A stretch of DNA of 64,000 bases from Melieria omissa (taxonomy: Eukaryota > Arthropoda > Insecta > Diptera > Ulidiidae): contig OZ020268.1 of NCBI GenBank assembly GCA_963971225.1, forward strand, positions 61,317,900 through 61,381,899. The letters run 5' to 3'. The stretch's first letter is position 1. Every line of letters begins with the position of its first letter. The notes below the pieces were generated by a model that saw nothing but the letters and a program-made list of their open reading frames with translations, had not been told where the DNA came from and did no database searches. The position numbers were made by a program, and so were the translations under genes. This document shows, piece by piece, positions 19,833 to 30,445 of this stretch.

Positions 19833-21963
19833 GAAGTGTGGAGATATAATTTGGGCGCCGAAACATGTATTCGTCATCCGCTGCCAAGAAATGTTTACGG
19901 GAATGCTTACATTTGAGCGACATGTAAAGCAGCACCGAGAGTTGTACGATGAAAACTATCCTTTCGATGAGGAGGAACAGGAGGACGAAGAGCAAGAAGT
20001 AACAAATGTGTTTGAGAATAGAGAGAATTTAGTGTCCGTACACACGGTGGAGAAGTTGTTGGCGGACGAAATGGAGGAGGTATGCGGGAATAGTGAACAG
20101 CTGTTGGAGCAGGAGGTGATCGCAAAAGGCAAGAACGAGTTGCAGTTGGCAGCTAAAACAGAAAATGCGATTGGAAATTTGCAGAGTCCAAACCAAGGCG
20201 GCGCTCTGTCCGCTGTCGAACTGGTCGATTGCACTGCGGAAGTCCTCGATTCGCGGGAATATGGAGATAATTCGTTTAAAATATCATCTGAAATTAAACG
20301 CAAGTCGAACGAAAGTCTGAATCTTCAAACCACTTACAAAGAGAATCAGCCCAAAAATCCTGGTTGCGACATTTCAGACGTTACAGCGTCGAATAAGCAA
20401 CTTGCGTCAAATAATACTTTGCCTAAAATTCTCAGCGTGGACGTATTGAACAGGGGTCATGTATCACAATCTGACTGCAAAGATTTAGCTGCGTCAAAGT
20501 CAGCCGCTCATACTGCATCTTCAAGTGTTGGTAACGTTTCAAATGTGTCTGTAGAGTTCTTGCAGGTGCCGTTGCTGTTACATGTGTTTTATAATCCAAT
20601 TTTGTCATATAATAAAGATTTGTATGTCTTTGTTTTAGCAGCATTCGGTGGGGCCCATTGTAAATCGCTCAGCTTTTGATGGCATTTTAAACGATGTCAC
20701 GGATAACTCTGTGAATATTTCTACTGCCATCATTGATACCAAACTGAATACGTCTCTGGAGATTATTAAAATTGATAAGGATATGGAGTTGATGGATTAC
20801 CCAAGCCTAAAGTAAGTTTGCACTTTAACCAATGAAATTACCAAATTCTGCAATTGATTTTTTTTCTTTAACATTGAGTTGTAATTGCCATTAGGTATTT
20901 TTACTTGACTTGGCGTTTGGTAAAAACGCATATCTGTGTAAATGTTCAAATTACTTTAATGCTGTCCGTCTGAACATACCATTCGTTCGTTTACTATTTA
21001 CATATTTATGTATCAATATACAATTACCACAGTTTTTTTAAATTTCAATTGTTTTATTATTTCAAGTTTTATGATTTTGGCATTTTTGTCATTTATTGCC
21101 CTCATATTTTTTCAACTTACAGACTGCGGACTCGAGTCAGTCAAATCTCATTTCCAGCTCAGCTGCTATTGCAACAGTAAGTTGACCGCATTTTATTTTC
21201 AAACTCATAATTTTATTATGTTTCATATATTTTTAGACGACAGCTATGGACGATATAGACCTATTGGATATAGTTGGAGTATGTCATTTTAGATGTATGG
21301 TGTTTGGAAAATATCGAAAATATTAATTATCGGTTTAACAGTTTCAGTTCATTAAAGTTTAATGTCATCTCTTTTTTACACTTTTCGTTGTAGTTACAAA
21401 TCATAAAAACCCCTGAATTGGAGAATGGACTGCCACTGGCGCAGGTCGAGGCTATGCGGGCTAAAGCTTTGCAATTTGCAGCCACCCTTAAAAAAACTTC
21501 GGATATTTGGATCTATAAATTGCATTTTAATGAAAGCCATGAACAACTGGACAGAGCCTTTGTCAGGTTAACCGCAAAAATCAACGCCTACTATCACTGT
21601 CAGCTAGCAACGCATCATATAAAACGAATTTTGAATCTGATCAATATGTGGCTTAGTTGCTGTTATAAAAAGCAGCTTCATGGCAAAAACCACACACCCA
21701 CCGCACTGGCATTCTATTTGGCATTATTAAAATTTTTGCCGAAGACAGTACGTCCCTGCTACTACTGTGAGGTCTGTCCCCTGTACTTTCACACCAAAAC
21801 AGGTTACATGCAACATCGCACTAAGCACCCTGGTCAACAGGCATACAGTTGCCAACTCTGTCAACGCAATTTCGTGCGGCGCAAATGGCTGCAGAAGCAT
21901 GAGCTAAATTGTAAGTCCGACAGTAAATGCGATGGAGCAGCTTCAGTATCAGCAACTAAATAA
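19813..21963 (+). CDS. C2H2 zinc-finger protein gene, five exons (host gene candidate)
   Basis: The proposed exons are 19813-20565, 20639-20811, about 21123 or 21137-21176, 21237-21278 and 21394-21963. Introns begin with GT (GTGCCG, GTAAGT, GTAAGT, GTATGT), end with pyrimidine-rich AG, and measure 73, 311, 60 and 115 bp. Exon 1 encodes a finger-like RCQEMFTGMLTFERHVKQH and a very acidic stretch, then Ser/Asn-rich sequence. The last exon encodes a helical region and two C-terminal C2H2 fingers, CEVCPLYFHTKTGYMQHRTKH and CQLCQRNFVRRKWLQKHELNC. This predicts a nuclear DNA-binding protein; I do not recognise the family. The exon 2/3 junction is uncertain: with the obvious acceptor (exon 3 at 21123) the later exons fall out of frame, while an acceptor at 21135-21136 keeps the frame open. 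It is the only multi-exon gene in the window. Confidence 0.72.
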
Positions 21964-22268
21964 GGCAAAAGGAATAAGAGATGAGGCGAACACTGGCATG
22001 CACTTATCAGTTAAACGATATTATATTTTTAAGTTTTTTTGTTGCAATGAAGAGACCAAGTTTCATAATTTTTCCTTGAAATGTGCAAACATTAAGTTTT
22101 AAGGTTTATTTTTGTTTTTACTGTTTTGAAGATACTTTTATTTTTGGTTGCTTACATACAGCTGCGGTCAAAATAATAGTAGTACGCATACAACGAAAAG
22201 AAAATTAAGAACAAATAATCTGCTTTTCTTTACAAATATTTACTTTGTATTTTTTTTAACAAGTTATA

Positions 22269-24800
22269 CACTAGTCAGAATAAGTTTACGTACAAGGGGT
22301 ACGTAGTTTTTTCATATGAAAAATAAATCACTTAAAGTAATTTTTCAAAAACAAAATATTTTTTATTTTTTCCGTAAACTTACTTCTTTTATTCCATTAA
22401 GATAATAATAACAAAAACTTGACCAAACTGTAAAAGGAGGGCCAAAAACAAAATATGTTATGAATTCACCTCAGAAAAAGTTTGCGTACAAGATGAGATT
22501 ATGTAGTTAAAATTCAATTGAAACTATGTTTTGTCCAAAAATTAATAACTTTGTGAATTTTCTTTTCTCGCTTGAACTCCCTGCAGAAGTTTTGGCGCAA
22601 ATTTTTTTAAATTCGGTGTTTTTTCAGCGGTTATTTTGTTATATCCTTGAATTGTTGTATTGGTTAACTATATCTTAGAAGATGGAGTGTTGTTGGGCTC
22701 AGGGTTTAACTGAACCCCTTATATACTCAATTAGATGCACGGTAGGTGCCTAGAGAGGGGCTTTTGCAACTTTGTTGAGCCAGTTAATAGCAAACATAGC
22801 TTCGCATCGTATGCATTGCGCGCTAAGGTTGAAAAGATATGTTGGAATCTGATCCAAAGTTTTGAAACCTTGGCTTACATAAGCTTTTAGAATATGTAAA
22901 TAACCCCCCGGAAACATTTCTGAATAAAACAACACAGCCTGCTCACTCCTTTTCCTGACATGCAGCCCCATACCATATCTCCACATATGCTATGCTTCAC
23001 TGTTAATTTCAGATTTTTGTTATTAACAGGATCCTGTTCAAATTAGTTGATGCTTTTTAATTCCAAATATGCCAAACCATTATCAAATAAAAATGAAAGG
23101 TCCCACTTTCTATAGATAACAACATTTCGTTCCGGAAATCCGGTTTTTTAGACTCCTTGATGGACTCTTTTACGAAAGCAATTATGTGCTCCTTGTAAGT
23201 AAGCTAAATATGGGCTTCTTACATGCTGTTATGTAGGGGAAGTATGTTTCTTTCAGAACTTTTCTTATAAAGTCACTGCTAATGGGGTTTATAAAATATG
23301 TCTGTACATTTCTGAAGATATTGGATGCAACTAGCCTTAGATTGTGATGCACTGATCGCAAACAATCGAATCCTCTTGCTCGGGTAACTTAAGAAAATGG
23401 TCAGATCGTAGTAACCAAACAAGATTTTCTGGTTTTTTTTTTAGATTTAAGATGGCTTTTTGAAATGACAAATGTGCTCTCCCAAAAGTTTCCCTAATTT
23501 CATGAAATTTTTTGTAAGATTATTCTTTATCCATTTTTAATATTTTTCTGTTGAATTCTATTGCTTTCTATTAAATTTCAAGCACATATACGGTTCCAAA
23601 TAACTTACAAGTCCGTTTACTGTTCAATGGAATACAAATTTTCCAAAAAAAATAAAGAGCATAACCGGAAGTTCCCGTTATTAGTTTTGTACGCAAACTT
23701 ATTCTGCACGGTTTTGTGAGTATATTGTCAATAAATACGATTACATGGAAAATTATTATTTTAATTCATCTAAAACAGAACAAAAAGTGCAGTTAAGGGG
23801 TTACGCCACTGTAAAATTAAAAAAGAAATCGATTTTTTTTTTATTGGCTTAAAAAATAGTTTGAACCCTATAGAATAAGAAACAAAACGTTTTATGCATA
23901 AAATAAAACATTTTTATGCGAAATACGAGGTTACCGCCAAGCGCGTCACGCGTATGCCGAAGCGGGTGTATGCGACGTGCTCGCTTCCGCGAACTTTTCC
24001 GCTTTGATCGACGCGGCGAAAGAGGCGCGCTCGCTCAATAAATCAGTCAGGAAGGAGGCGAATGAGGCATTTTTGAACCTTGAAGGCCAGCTCTATGGTC
24101 CTGGCATTGCCGACTAATGGTAAACAATTTTTGCATCTCGAATTTTACAGTTATGCCCATAGAAAACCATTCCCAAAACTTTGAACGCGTTTTTCTCGAA
24201 ACACGATTTTTCAAAATGGCACGCGGCACAACTCGAACAATTTTCAATATTTTGACTTAAAATTTTGACTGGATCTTAACAATAACATTATCTAGAGAAG
24301 ATCGTGTGGAATTTTTGATAACTCGATTTGTTGATTTTTAATTAACAAAAGACATGTCATTTTTTACCTTAAAAATCACAAAATTTTTGAAACTCCCGCC
24401 AAAATTTTAAAAATCAATATTTAAAAAAATCCACCCGATCTTCTCTAGCAAAAAGCCTCTAGATTAACACGAATTTTTTATTTTGTCGCAGATTCAAAAT
24501 TGCACCTTCAGTGCTGCGTGCCGTGAAGCCCTGCAGGGAAAACATCGCCTAGGAGGATGCAGTGGAGCCACCTATATATGTTGATATTGCTGTGTCAAAA
24601 TATTCCAAAATAAAGTCTAATATGTGTCCAATAACACCTGTGAATAACCCTATTTTTTGAGCGGTTACAGTGGCGTAACCCCTTAAGGCATATATGAATA
24701 ATGTGGATAAGTTTTTATAAACAGAGAACCCATTTTTGAGGTCAAAATTAATCATAAAATATTTTTGACTTGCCTGTACGCAAACTTATTCTGACTAGTG
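22269..24800 (-). mobile_element. Decayed Tc1-like element, inner, with IR/DR ends
   Basis: Terminal inverted repeats starting CACTAGTCAGAATAAG lie at 22269 and, as the complement, at 24800; they match over about 28 bp with a few changes. TA duplications flank them (22267-22268 and 24801-24802). Internal copies of the AAGTTTGCGTACAAG motif lie at 22479-22493 and inverted at 23688-23707, again an IR/DR arrangement. A minus-strand fragment at about 22760-22986 (YGMGLHVRKRSEQAVLFY...YLHILKAYVS) resembles the middle of Tc1 transposases. There is no intact gene. Confidence 0.72.
23797..24682. mobile_element. TTAA-flanked nonautonomous element (piggyBac-type target)
   Basis: It is 886 bp with perfect 18-bp inverted ends, GGGGTTACGCCACTGTAA, flanked by TTAA at 23793-23796 and 24683-24686. 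TTAA duplication is the hallmark of piggyBac-type transposition, but GGGG ends are not the classical piggyBac CCC ends, so the family is open. A GC-rich stretch (23937-24065) stands out in AT-rich surroundings. No transposase is seen. It lies between the inner and outer repeats of the right arm of the inner Tc1-like element. Confidence 0.82.
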
Positions 24801-25112
24801 TATGTGTTAACAATGCAATAAAAAAAAAAAACTTAAGAATTAAACTCAGTTTGGTTTGATTTAAATTAAATGCGCCAAAAGCTCCAAAATATGGACGGTC
24901 AAAAAAATAGTAGTTCGCTTTACTTTCATAAAAATAAAGCAAAAATTGTGTTTCATTTTAAAAGATTTAGTGGTTAAATAGTAATAACGTAATTTTTCTT
25001 CAAATTAATATTTAGTTGCGTGACTGTTGTTCGCTATTACTGCAGCACAGAACTGATGCATTGAATTAACCAAATTTTCATATCTTTCTCTAGGGGCGTG
25101 GTCTACTGCTTC

Positions 25113-25349
25113 TCAAAGTTGATTATTATTTAAAGGATTATTGTGAGCAACTGCTCTCTTCACGTCACACCACAAATTTTTAATTGTATTGAAGTCTGGT
25201 GATTGTGCGAGCCATTCCATAACCCTAATCCTGCTCTTGCGAAGCCCCCATCGTGCGACCTTGCTTGTATGCTTTAGGTTATAATCCTGTTGGAAGACCC
25301 AAAGCATTGGCGTTTTTTCACGGACATACGGTAGCACGATTTTCTGCAA
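25113..25349 (-). pseudogene. Tc1-like transposase C-terminal fragment
   Basis: The fragment contains the second catalytic Asp block FQQDYNLKHTSK and the third block AQSPDFNTIKNLW. In active Tc1-type enzymes the latter has a catalytic Glu before NLW; here it is Lys, so the DDE triad is lost. The sequence upstream of FQQD is cut off near 25350. It belongs to the outer element starting at 22159. Confidence 0.8.
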
Positions 25350-25440
25350 GATTCGTACACATACACATCGTTTTCTTGATCAAATAAATAGCGCCACCTC
25401 CATAAAACGTAAGACATACTGAATAAATAAATGCATGTCC

Positions 25441-25570
25441 TTCAATAACAATGGCGTCAAAATTAAGCTAGAGTGACCACCTAATGTTCCCATTTGTCAT
25501 TGCCGAAAGGCCAACCAATCGCCAACACAAAAAAGCATACACACTAAAACTAATGTGGAACCTAAATACG
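25441..25570. repeat. Rearranged partial unit at the left edge of the array
   Basis: A short piece with the unit start (ATGGCGTCAAAATTAAG) is fused directly to a later part of the unit (ATGTTCCCATTTGTCATTGC). This marks an internal deletion and the left boundary of the array next to the truncated Tc1-like element. Confidence 0.7.
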
Positions 25571-26523
25571 CACAATCACTTTAATCAAAATGGCGTCAAA
25601 ATTAAGCCAGAGTGACCACCTTTCACCAATTTGGTAAATACAAAAAATATCACACCGGCAGCATGATCGAAATTATGGCTGTTAAATCTCGACCCGTTAA
25701 CGGATTTTAATAATATTATGCCTTATTATTTAGCTAGACTCGTATGCTTTCTATAATGGTATCAATCATCCTTCTATACCCCAAGGTTCGAAAGCAAATC
25801 GATTTGGAACGGTGACTTTGAAAAAATTGCTACTTGGGCGCAACCACTAAAATGCTGGTCAACACCAAATGCATAAGTGCAAATTAATAATTGGCCCCCT
25901 AAAATTTAGCTAGAGTCTTAAGCTTTCTATATTGGTCCCTAACTTTTCATTATCCTTCAGGAATAATGAGCATATCGATGCGCAAGGATAACATTGAAAA
26001 ACTGCCTATTGCAAAATACACACTCACCACTAAAGTGCTTATAGATTCCAAACGGTATAGGTTACGTTAATAAAAAACCCCTTAAAATGTAGCTAGAGAT
26101 TGCAGCTTTATCAAATTAAATCAATAATTTGAGTACTATTCGGCAATCATGAACAGATCGATGCGCAAGGGTGACATTAAATGGCTGCCTACTGCAAAAT
26201 CGATAAAAGGCTTGTAAAATATGATGATTCTAGGTTTATAGAAAAACTAATAACCTTAAAACCTAGCTGGAGTTTTGAGCTTTCATAAATGGGGTCAATC
26301 TTCTCGCTATCTCAAATAATGCAGGAGAATTTCGTTGTGGAAAAGTGATATCGACCACATGATACATCTATATCAGGGGTGCCCAAAATCTTCTTATGGA
26401 AAAGCAAACACCAATACATGTAAGTTGCCCAAAAAAATGCAAACAAATTATTTAACTAATTGAATTAGTTGAAAGAACATTGTGCATTGCGCTTGACCCT
26501 TAAAATTATAAGTGAAACAAATA

Positions 26524-26712
26524 CACCTAATTCTGTTTTTACACGGTCTTCTTTTACATGTTTTAGATTCAACACGGTTTAAAAATAAAAAAATGTTTAA
26601 TTTGTTTACACGATTTTATTCCATTTAGCACGAAATATTAAAAATTTTTTTTTTTTAAACCGTGTTAAATCAAAACCGTGTAAAAAAGGCCGTGTAAAAA
26701 CAGAATTAGGTG
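26524..26712. mobile_element. Palindromic 189-bp MITE at TA
   Basis: The ends CACCTAATTCTGTTTTTACA and the complement are perfect inverted repeats that extend inward with interruptions (several CACGGT/ACCGTG motifs). It is flanked by TA on both sides (26522-26523 and 26713-26714), and other units lack it at this position. TA duplication fits a Tc1/mariner-type nonautonomous element. Confidence 0.87.
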
Positions 26713-26888
26713 TATAATGTTCCCATTTGTCATTGCCGAAAGGCCAACCAATCGCCAACACAAAAAAGCATACACACAAAAACTACAACAACAAAAGCAT
26801 CTAATTTTTTTCATACATACGATTTCTTGAGGCAACAAAACAAAAATCCGCGCAGCCCCCACACGTGTTGCTTCGTTGCTGTCACAAC

Positions 26889-28092
26889 CAATGAGTACAT
26901 GACGCGAAACTGAGAGGAGTCACGGTTGCTAATTCGGTCAAACCAGGCCCCAGAGTCGCAAATTCGGTCAAACCAGGCCCCAGAGTTGATTAGGGTTCGT
27001 ACAGCAAATTCGCCATACAAAAGTCAGGGCAAGGGCTGCAGGTGCGTTCGAAGTTTTTTTGCAAATGAAATAATTGTTTTTTTTTCTTTTATTCTGTAGT
27101 ACGTTTATAGGAAATTGATTGCAAAAAAAATGTTGTTGCTGAAAAACGTCATAAGTATGTTCCAACGTGTTTTAATATGATTTAACCCATTGCTGCCCGG
27201 TACCAGTTCCGGCCATACGATTTTGATAAAATTTCATACACGACCTAGAAGTAACCCAAAATGATCAGAAACAAAATGTCAGCTTTATATCTCTGTACGT
27301 AGCTGAGATATTCATTAGGTATTTTGTACCCATTACGCAGCAATAGTAACTTTTTTCCATACTTTGAGAAGTGATCAGCTAAACACGTGAACGAAAGTTG
27401 TATTTTTTACATGTGAGTTAGGAGGCAGTTTGTTGTTAATTTCTAAGGCCGCTACGTTTCGCCAAATTTTCCACCTCCGAAAAATTCACGATTTTTGGAG
27501 TCTGGTAACTCTAGCTAGATGGCGAAATTTTAGGGTGACCTTCACTAGGTTAAGGTAGGTCCATCTTTACCCTAACTATCCCTATCAATGGTTTTGAGAG
27601 ATCTCAAACATTGACTTTTTTGTGATTTAAAAAAAAAATCAATTTTCATGGGTAAAATTTTACCCACTGGGCAGCAATGGGTTAACTTCAGTTTTTGCTG
27701 ATTGCCCTCAAAGCCTTTACGTTTGAATTGCTTGTGTTGCAGCTCTGCGTTTGAAAAGAGTTCAACTTGCCATCACTGTTTCTTGCTACACTAGAAACGG
27801 CAAACTCAATGAGACATGAACTGAATGAAAAAGCAACCGAATATCTGCTTTATGCTTTCTGTTGGTTCGGGTAACAATCAAAATGATTTCGACCAGTAAA
27901 ACAAGGTTTTTCGCAACGTTATACTTACAGTAAATAAGAAAAGTTATCACTTTAAGATGCATACAATTGACTGGTAACCGGTGCTGTGCGAATGTTTGAG
28001 TAAAAATACCCGTACACTATCGGACGATTGTAAAAAGCAAAAAATGGTCTGAAAATCATTTCCCCTGCCAGTTTCGCGTCATGTAGTCATTG
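26889..28092. mobile_element. Nonautonomous DNA transposon with 8-bp target duplication, complete copy
   Basis: The ends CAATGAGTACATGACGCGAA (left) and the complementary right end near 28069-28092 match over 24 bp with one mismatch. The duplication GTCACAAC is at 26881-26888 and 28093-28100, and uninterrupted units contain it once. Eight bases fit the hAT or P superfamilies; the CAATGA terminus is not the usual hAT CAG. Without the piggyBac-like MITE inside it is about 704 bp. It has no transposase. Near the left end a repeated AATTCGGTCAAACCAGGCCC motif appears twice. Confidence 0.88.
27186..27681. mobile_element. piggyBac-like MITE, complete copy
   Basis: It is 496 bp with inverted ends CCCATTGCTGCCC, flanked by TTAA at 27182-27185 and 27682-27685. 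CCC ends at TTAA are the piggyBac signature. It is inserted inside the 8-bp-duplication element, so it is younger than that element. Three truncated descendants of the pair lie at 30446, 35418 and 45947. Confidence 0.88.
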
Positions 28093-29226
28093 GTCACAAC
28101 AACGACTGATTGAAAGAATGCACCTCTGATCTATATAACCAATCAAATGCTTGTGAAATCTAAATCCGCACAATCACTTTAATCAAAATGGCGTCAAAAC
28201 TAAACCAGAGTGACCACCTTTCACCAATTTGGTAAATACAAAAAATATCCCACCGGCAGCATGATCGAAATTATGGCTGTTAAATCTCGACCCGTTAACG
28301 GATTTTAATAATATTATGCCTTATTATTTAGCTAGACTCGTATGCTTGCTATAATGGTATCAATCATCCTTCTATACCCCAAGGTTCGAAAGCAAATCGA
28401 TTTGGAACGGTGACTTTGAAAAAATTGCTACTTGGGCGCAACCACTAAAATGCTGGTCAACACCAAATGCATAAGTGCATATTAATAATTGACACCCTAA
28501 AATTTAGCTAGAGTCTTAAGCTTTCTATATTGGTCCCTAACTTTTCATTATCCTTCAGGAATAGTGAGCATATCGATGCGCAAGGATAACATTGAAAAAG
28601 TGCCTATTACAAAATACACACTCACCACTAAAGTGCTTATAGATTCCAGACGGTATGGGTTACGTTAATAAAAAACTCCTTTAAATGTAGCTAGAGATCG
28701 CAGCTTTATCAAATTAAATCAATAATTTGATTACTATTCGGCAATCATGAACAGATCGATGCGCAAGAGTGACATTAAATGGCTGCCCACTGCAAAATCG
28801 ATAAAATGCTTGTAAAATATGATGATTCTAGGTTTATAGAAAAAATAATAACCTTAAAACCTAGCTGGAGTTTTGAGCTTTCATAAATGGGGTCAATCTT
28901 CTCGCTATCTCAAATAATGCAGGAGAATTTCGTTGTGGAAAAGTGATATCGACCACATGATACATCTATATAAGGGGTGAACAAAATCTTCTTATGGAAT
29001 AGCAAACACCAATACATGTAAGTTGCCCAAAAAAATGCAAACAAATTATTTAATTAATTGAATTAGTTGAAAGCACATTGTGCATTGCGCTTGAACCTTA
29101 AAATTATAAGTGAAACAAATATAATGTTCCCATTTGTCATTGCCGAAAGGCCAACCAATCGCCAACACAAAAAAGCATACACACAAAAACTACAACAACA
29201 AAAGCATCTAATTTTTTTCATACATA

Positions 29227-30374
29227 CTACTGTGATCAAACTGAAAGGTGAATTTTTAATTTAAACTTCGCGGGTTTTTCGAATCGGTAAATTTTTTGTT
29301 TCTGTAAGTTGGTAGCACTGTTAGTGACATCTATGCTAAATTTCACGTCAAAATATTCATTAGTATTTGAGATACGCGTCGTTTTGTGAGGCTCTAAAAG
29401 TGAATTCTTCGATTTTTACTATGTCTGAATTTATTGAACAAAGAAGTTGCATTAAATTTTGTTTGCGGAATGAAATTTCGCCTGCAGAAACGTTGAGGAT
29501 GTTGCAAAAAGCCTTTGGTGATCAAACTCTGTCTTCTAAAAGTGTTTACAAGTGGTATAACGAGTTCAAAGCCGGTCCTGAGAGTGTTGAGAAAAATGTG
29601 GTGTCAAATCGGCCAAAACCATCGACTGATGAACATCACGTCAAACAAGTCAAAGAAATGGTGCGTGAAAATCGTCGATTAACTATTAGAGACATTGCTG
29701 ATAGTTTGGGCATATCATTTGGATCGGTGCAGGCAATTTTGAAAGACGAATTGGGCTTGAGAAGAGTCAAATCTCGAATGGTTCCAAAAACACTCAATTT
29801 TTTCGAAAAAGACCGTCGTGTTAACATCTGACCAAGACCAAAAAAATCGCGTCAAAGTCGCTCAAAAATCAAGGTCATGTTGACAGTTTTCTTTGATTAT
29901 CGTGGTGTGGTGCATTATGAATTCCTTCCGCCGGGCCAAACTGTCAACAAGGAATATTATTTGAGCGTTATGCGCCGCTTACGTGAAGCTATTCGCCTCG
30001 AGAGGCCAGAATTGTGGGCTGGCAACTCTTGGTTGTTGCACCACGATAATGCACCATCTCATACTGCATTGGTTCTTCGTGATCATTTCGCCAAAAATTC
30101 AACAAATATCGTTCCGCAAGCACCGTATTCGCCTGATTTGGCCCCGTGTGACTTCTGGCTGTTCAGCAAACTCAAAAGACCACTCCGAGGACACCGTTTT
30201 GACTCAATTGAGGAGATAAAAGCTGAATCGAAGAAGGCTCTGATGGCCATCCCGACGGAGGATTTTTCCATCAGCAGCGGGAGGGGATTACTTTGAAGGA
30301 GATGAAATGGATTTGCAAGAATAAATAGATTTTAAAAATATAACAAAATTCACCTTTCAGTTTGATCACAGTAG
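29227..30374 (+). mobile_element. mariner element with deleted transposase, copy 1
   Basis: The inverted ends CTACTGTGATCAAACTGAAA are perfect over about 29 bp, flanked by TA (29225-29226 and 30375-30376). The target is the TA in TTTCATACATACAATTTC of the repeat unit, the same site that carries the pogo-like elements in other units. It is 1,148 bp, slightly shorter than a normal mariner because of an internal deletion. Confidence 0.94.
29421..30296 (+). pseudogene. mariner transposase lacking the first catalytic Asp
   Basis: The likely start is ATG 29421 (MSEFIEQRS). The N-terminal half has two helix-turn-helix regions (PAETLRMLQKAFGD and LTIRDIADSLGISFGSV) and ends at TGA 29829-29831. The same frame continues at once and contains KIKVMLTVFFDYRG, the second catalytic Asp (HHDNAPSH) and the third (SPDLAPCDFWLF), the DD34D type. 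The block between, with the first catalytic Asp (GDETW in relatives), has been deleted, and the deletion joint forms the stop. The enzyme is therefore inactive, although the ends remain mobilisable in principle. Confidence 0.92.
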
Positions 30375-30445
30375 TACAATTTCTTGAGGCAACAAAACAA
30401 AAATCCGCGCAGCCCCCACACGTGTTGCTTCGTTGCTGTCACAAC

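Larger units (their letters stand above)
22159..25349 (-). mobile_element. Decayed Tc1-like element, outer, interrupted
   Basis: It begins after a TA with CAGCTGCGGTCAAAATAATA (22159). A second copy of the internal motif CGGTCAAAA(T/A)AATAGTAGT lies at 24896-24914 in the same orientation. After removing the inner element (22269-24800) the two motifs are about 197 bp apart, like the paired direct repeats within the long inverted repeats of IR/DR-type Tc1 elements. The minus-strand transposase remnant at 25113-25349 belongs to it. The other end is missing, truncated near 25350. Confidence 0.6.

Noticed and set aside
20566..20679. Continuation of zinc-finger exon 1 to 20679
   Set aside because: The stretch after 20565 is hydrophobic and AT-rich, begins with GT and ends at TTTTAG; it reads as an intron.
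22750..22986. Host gene of 78 codons
   Set aside because: It lies between Tc1 inverted repeats and resembles a decayed transposase core.
23937..24065. GC-rich stretch as a bacterial contaminant
   Set aside because: It is inside an element with perfect inverted ends and TTAA flanks, so it belongs to that element.
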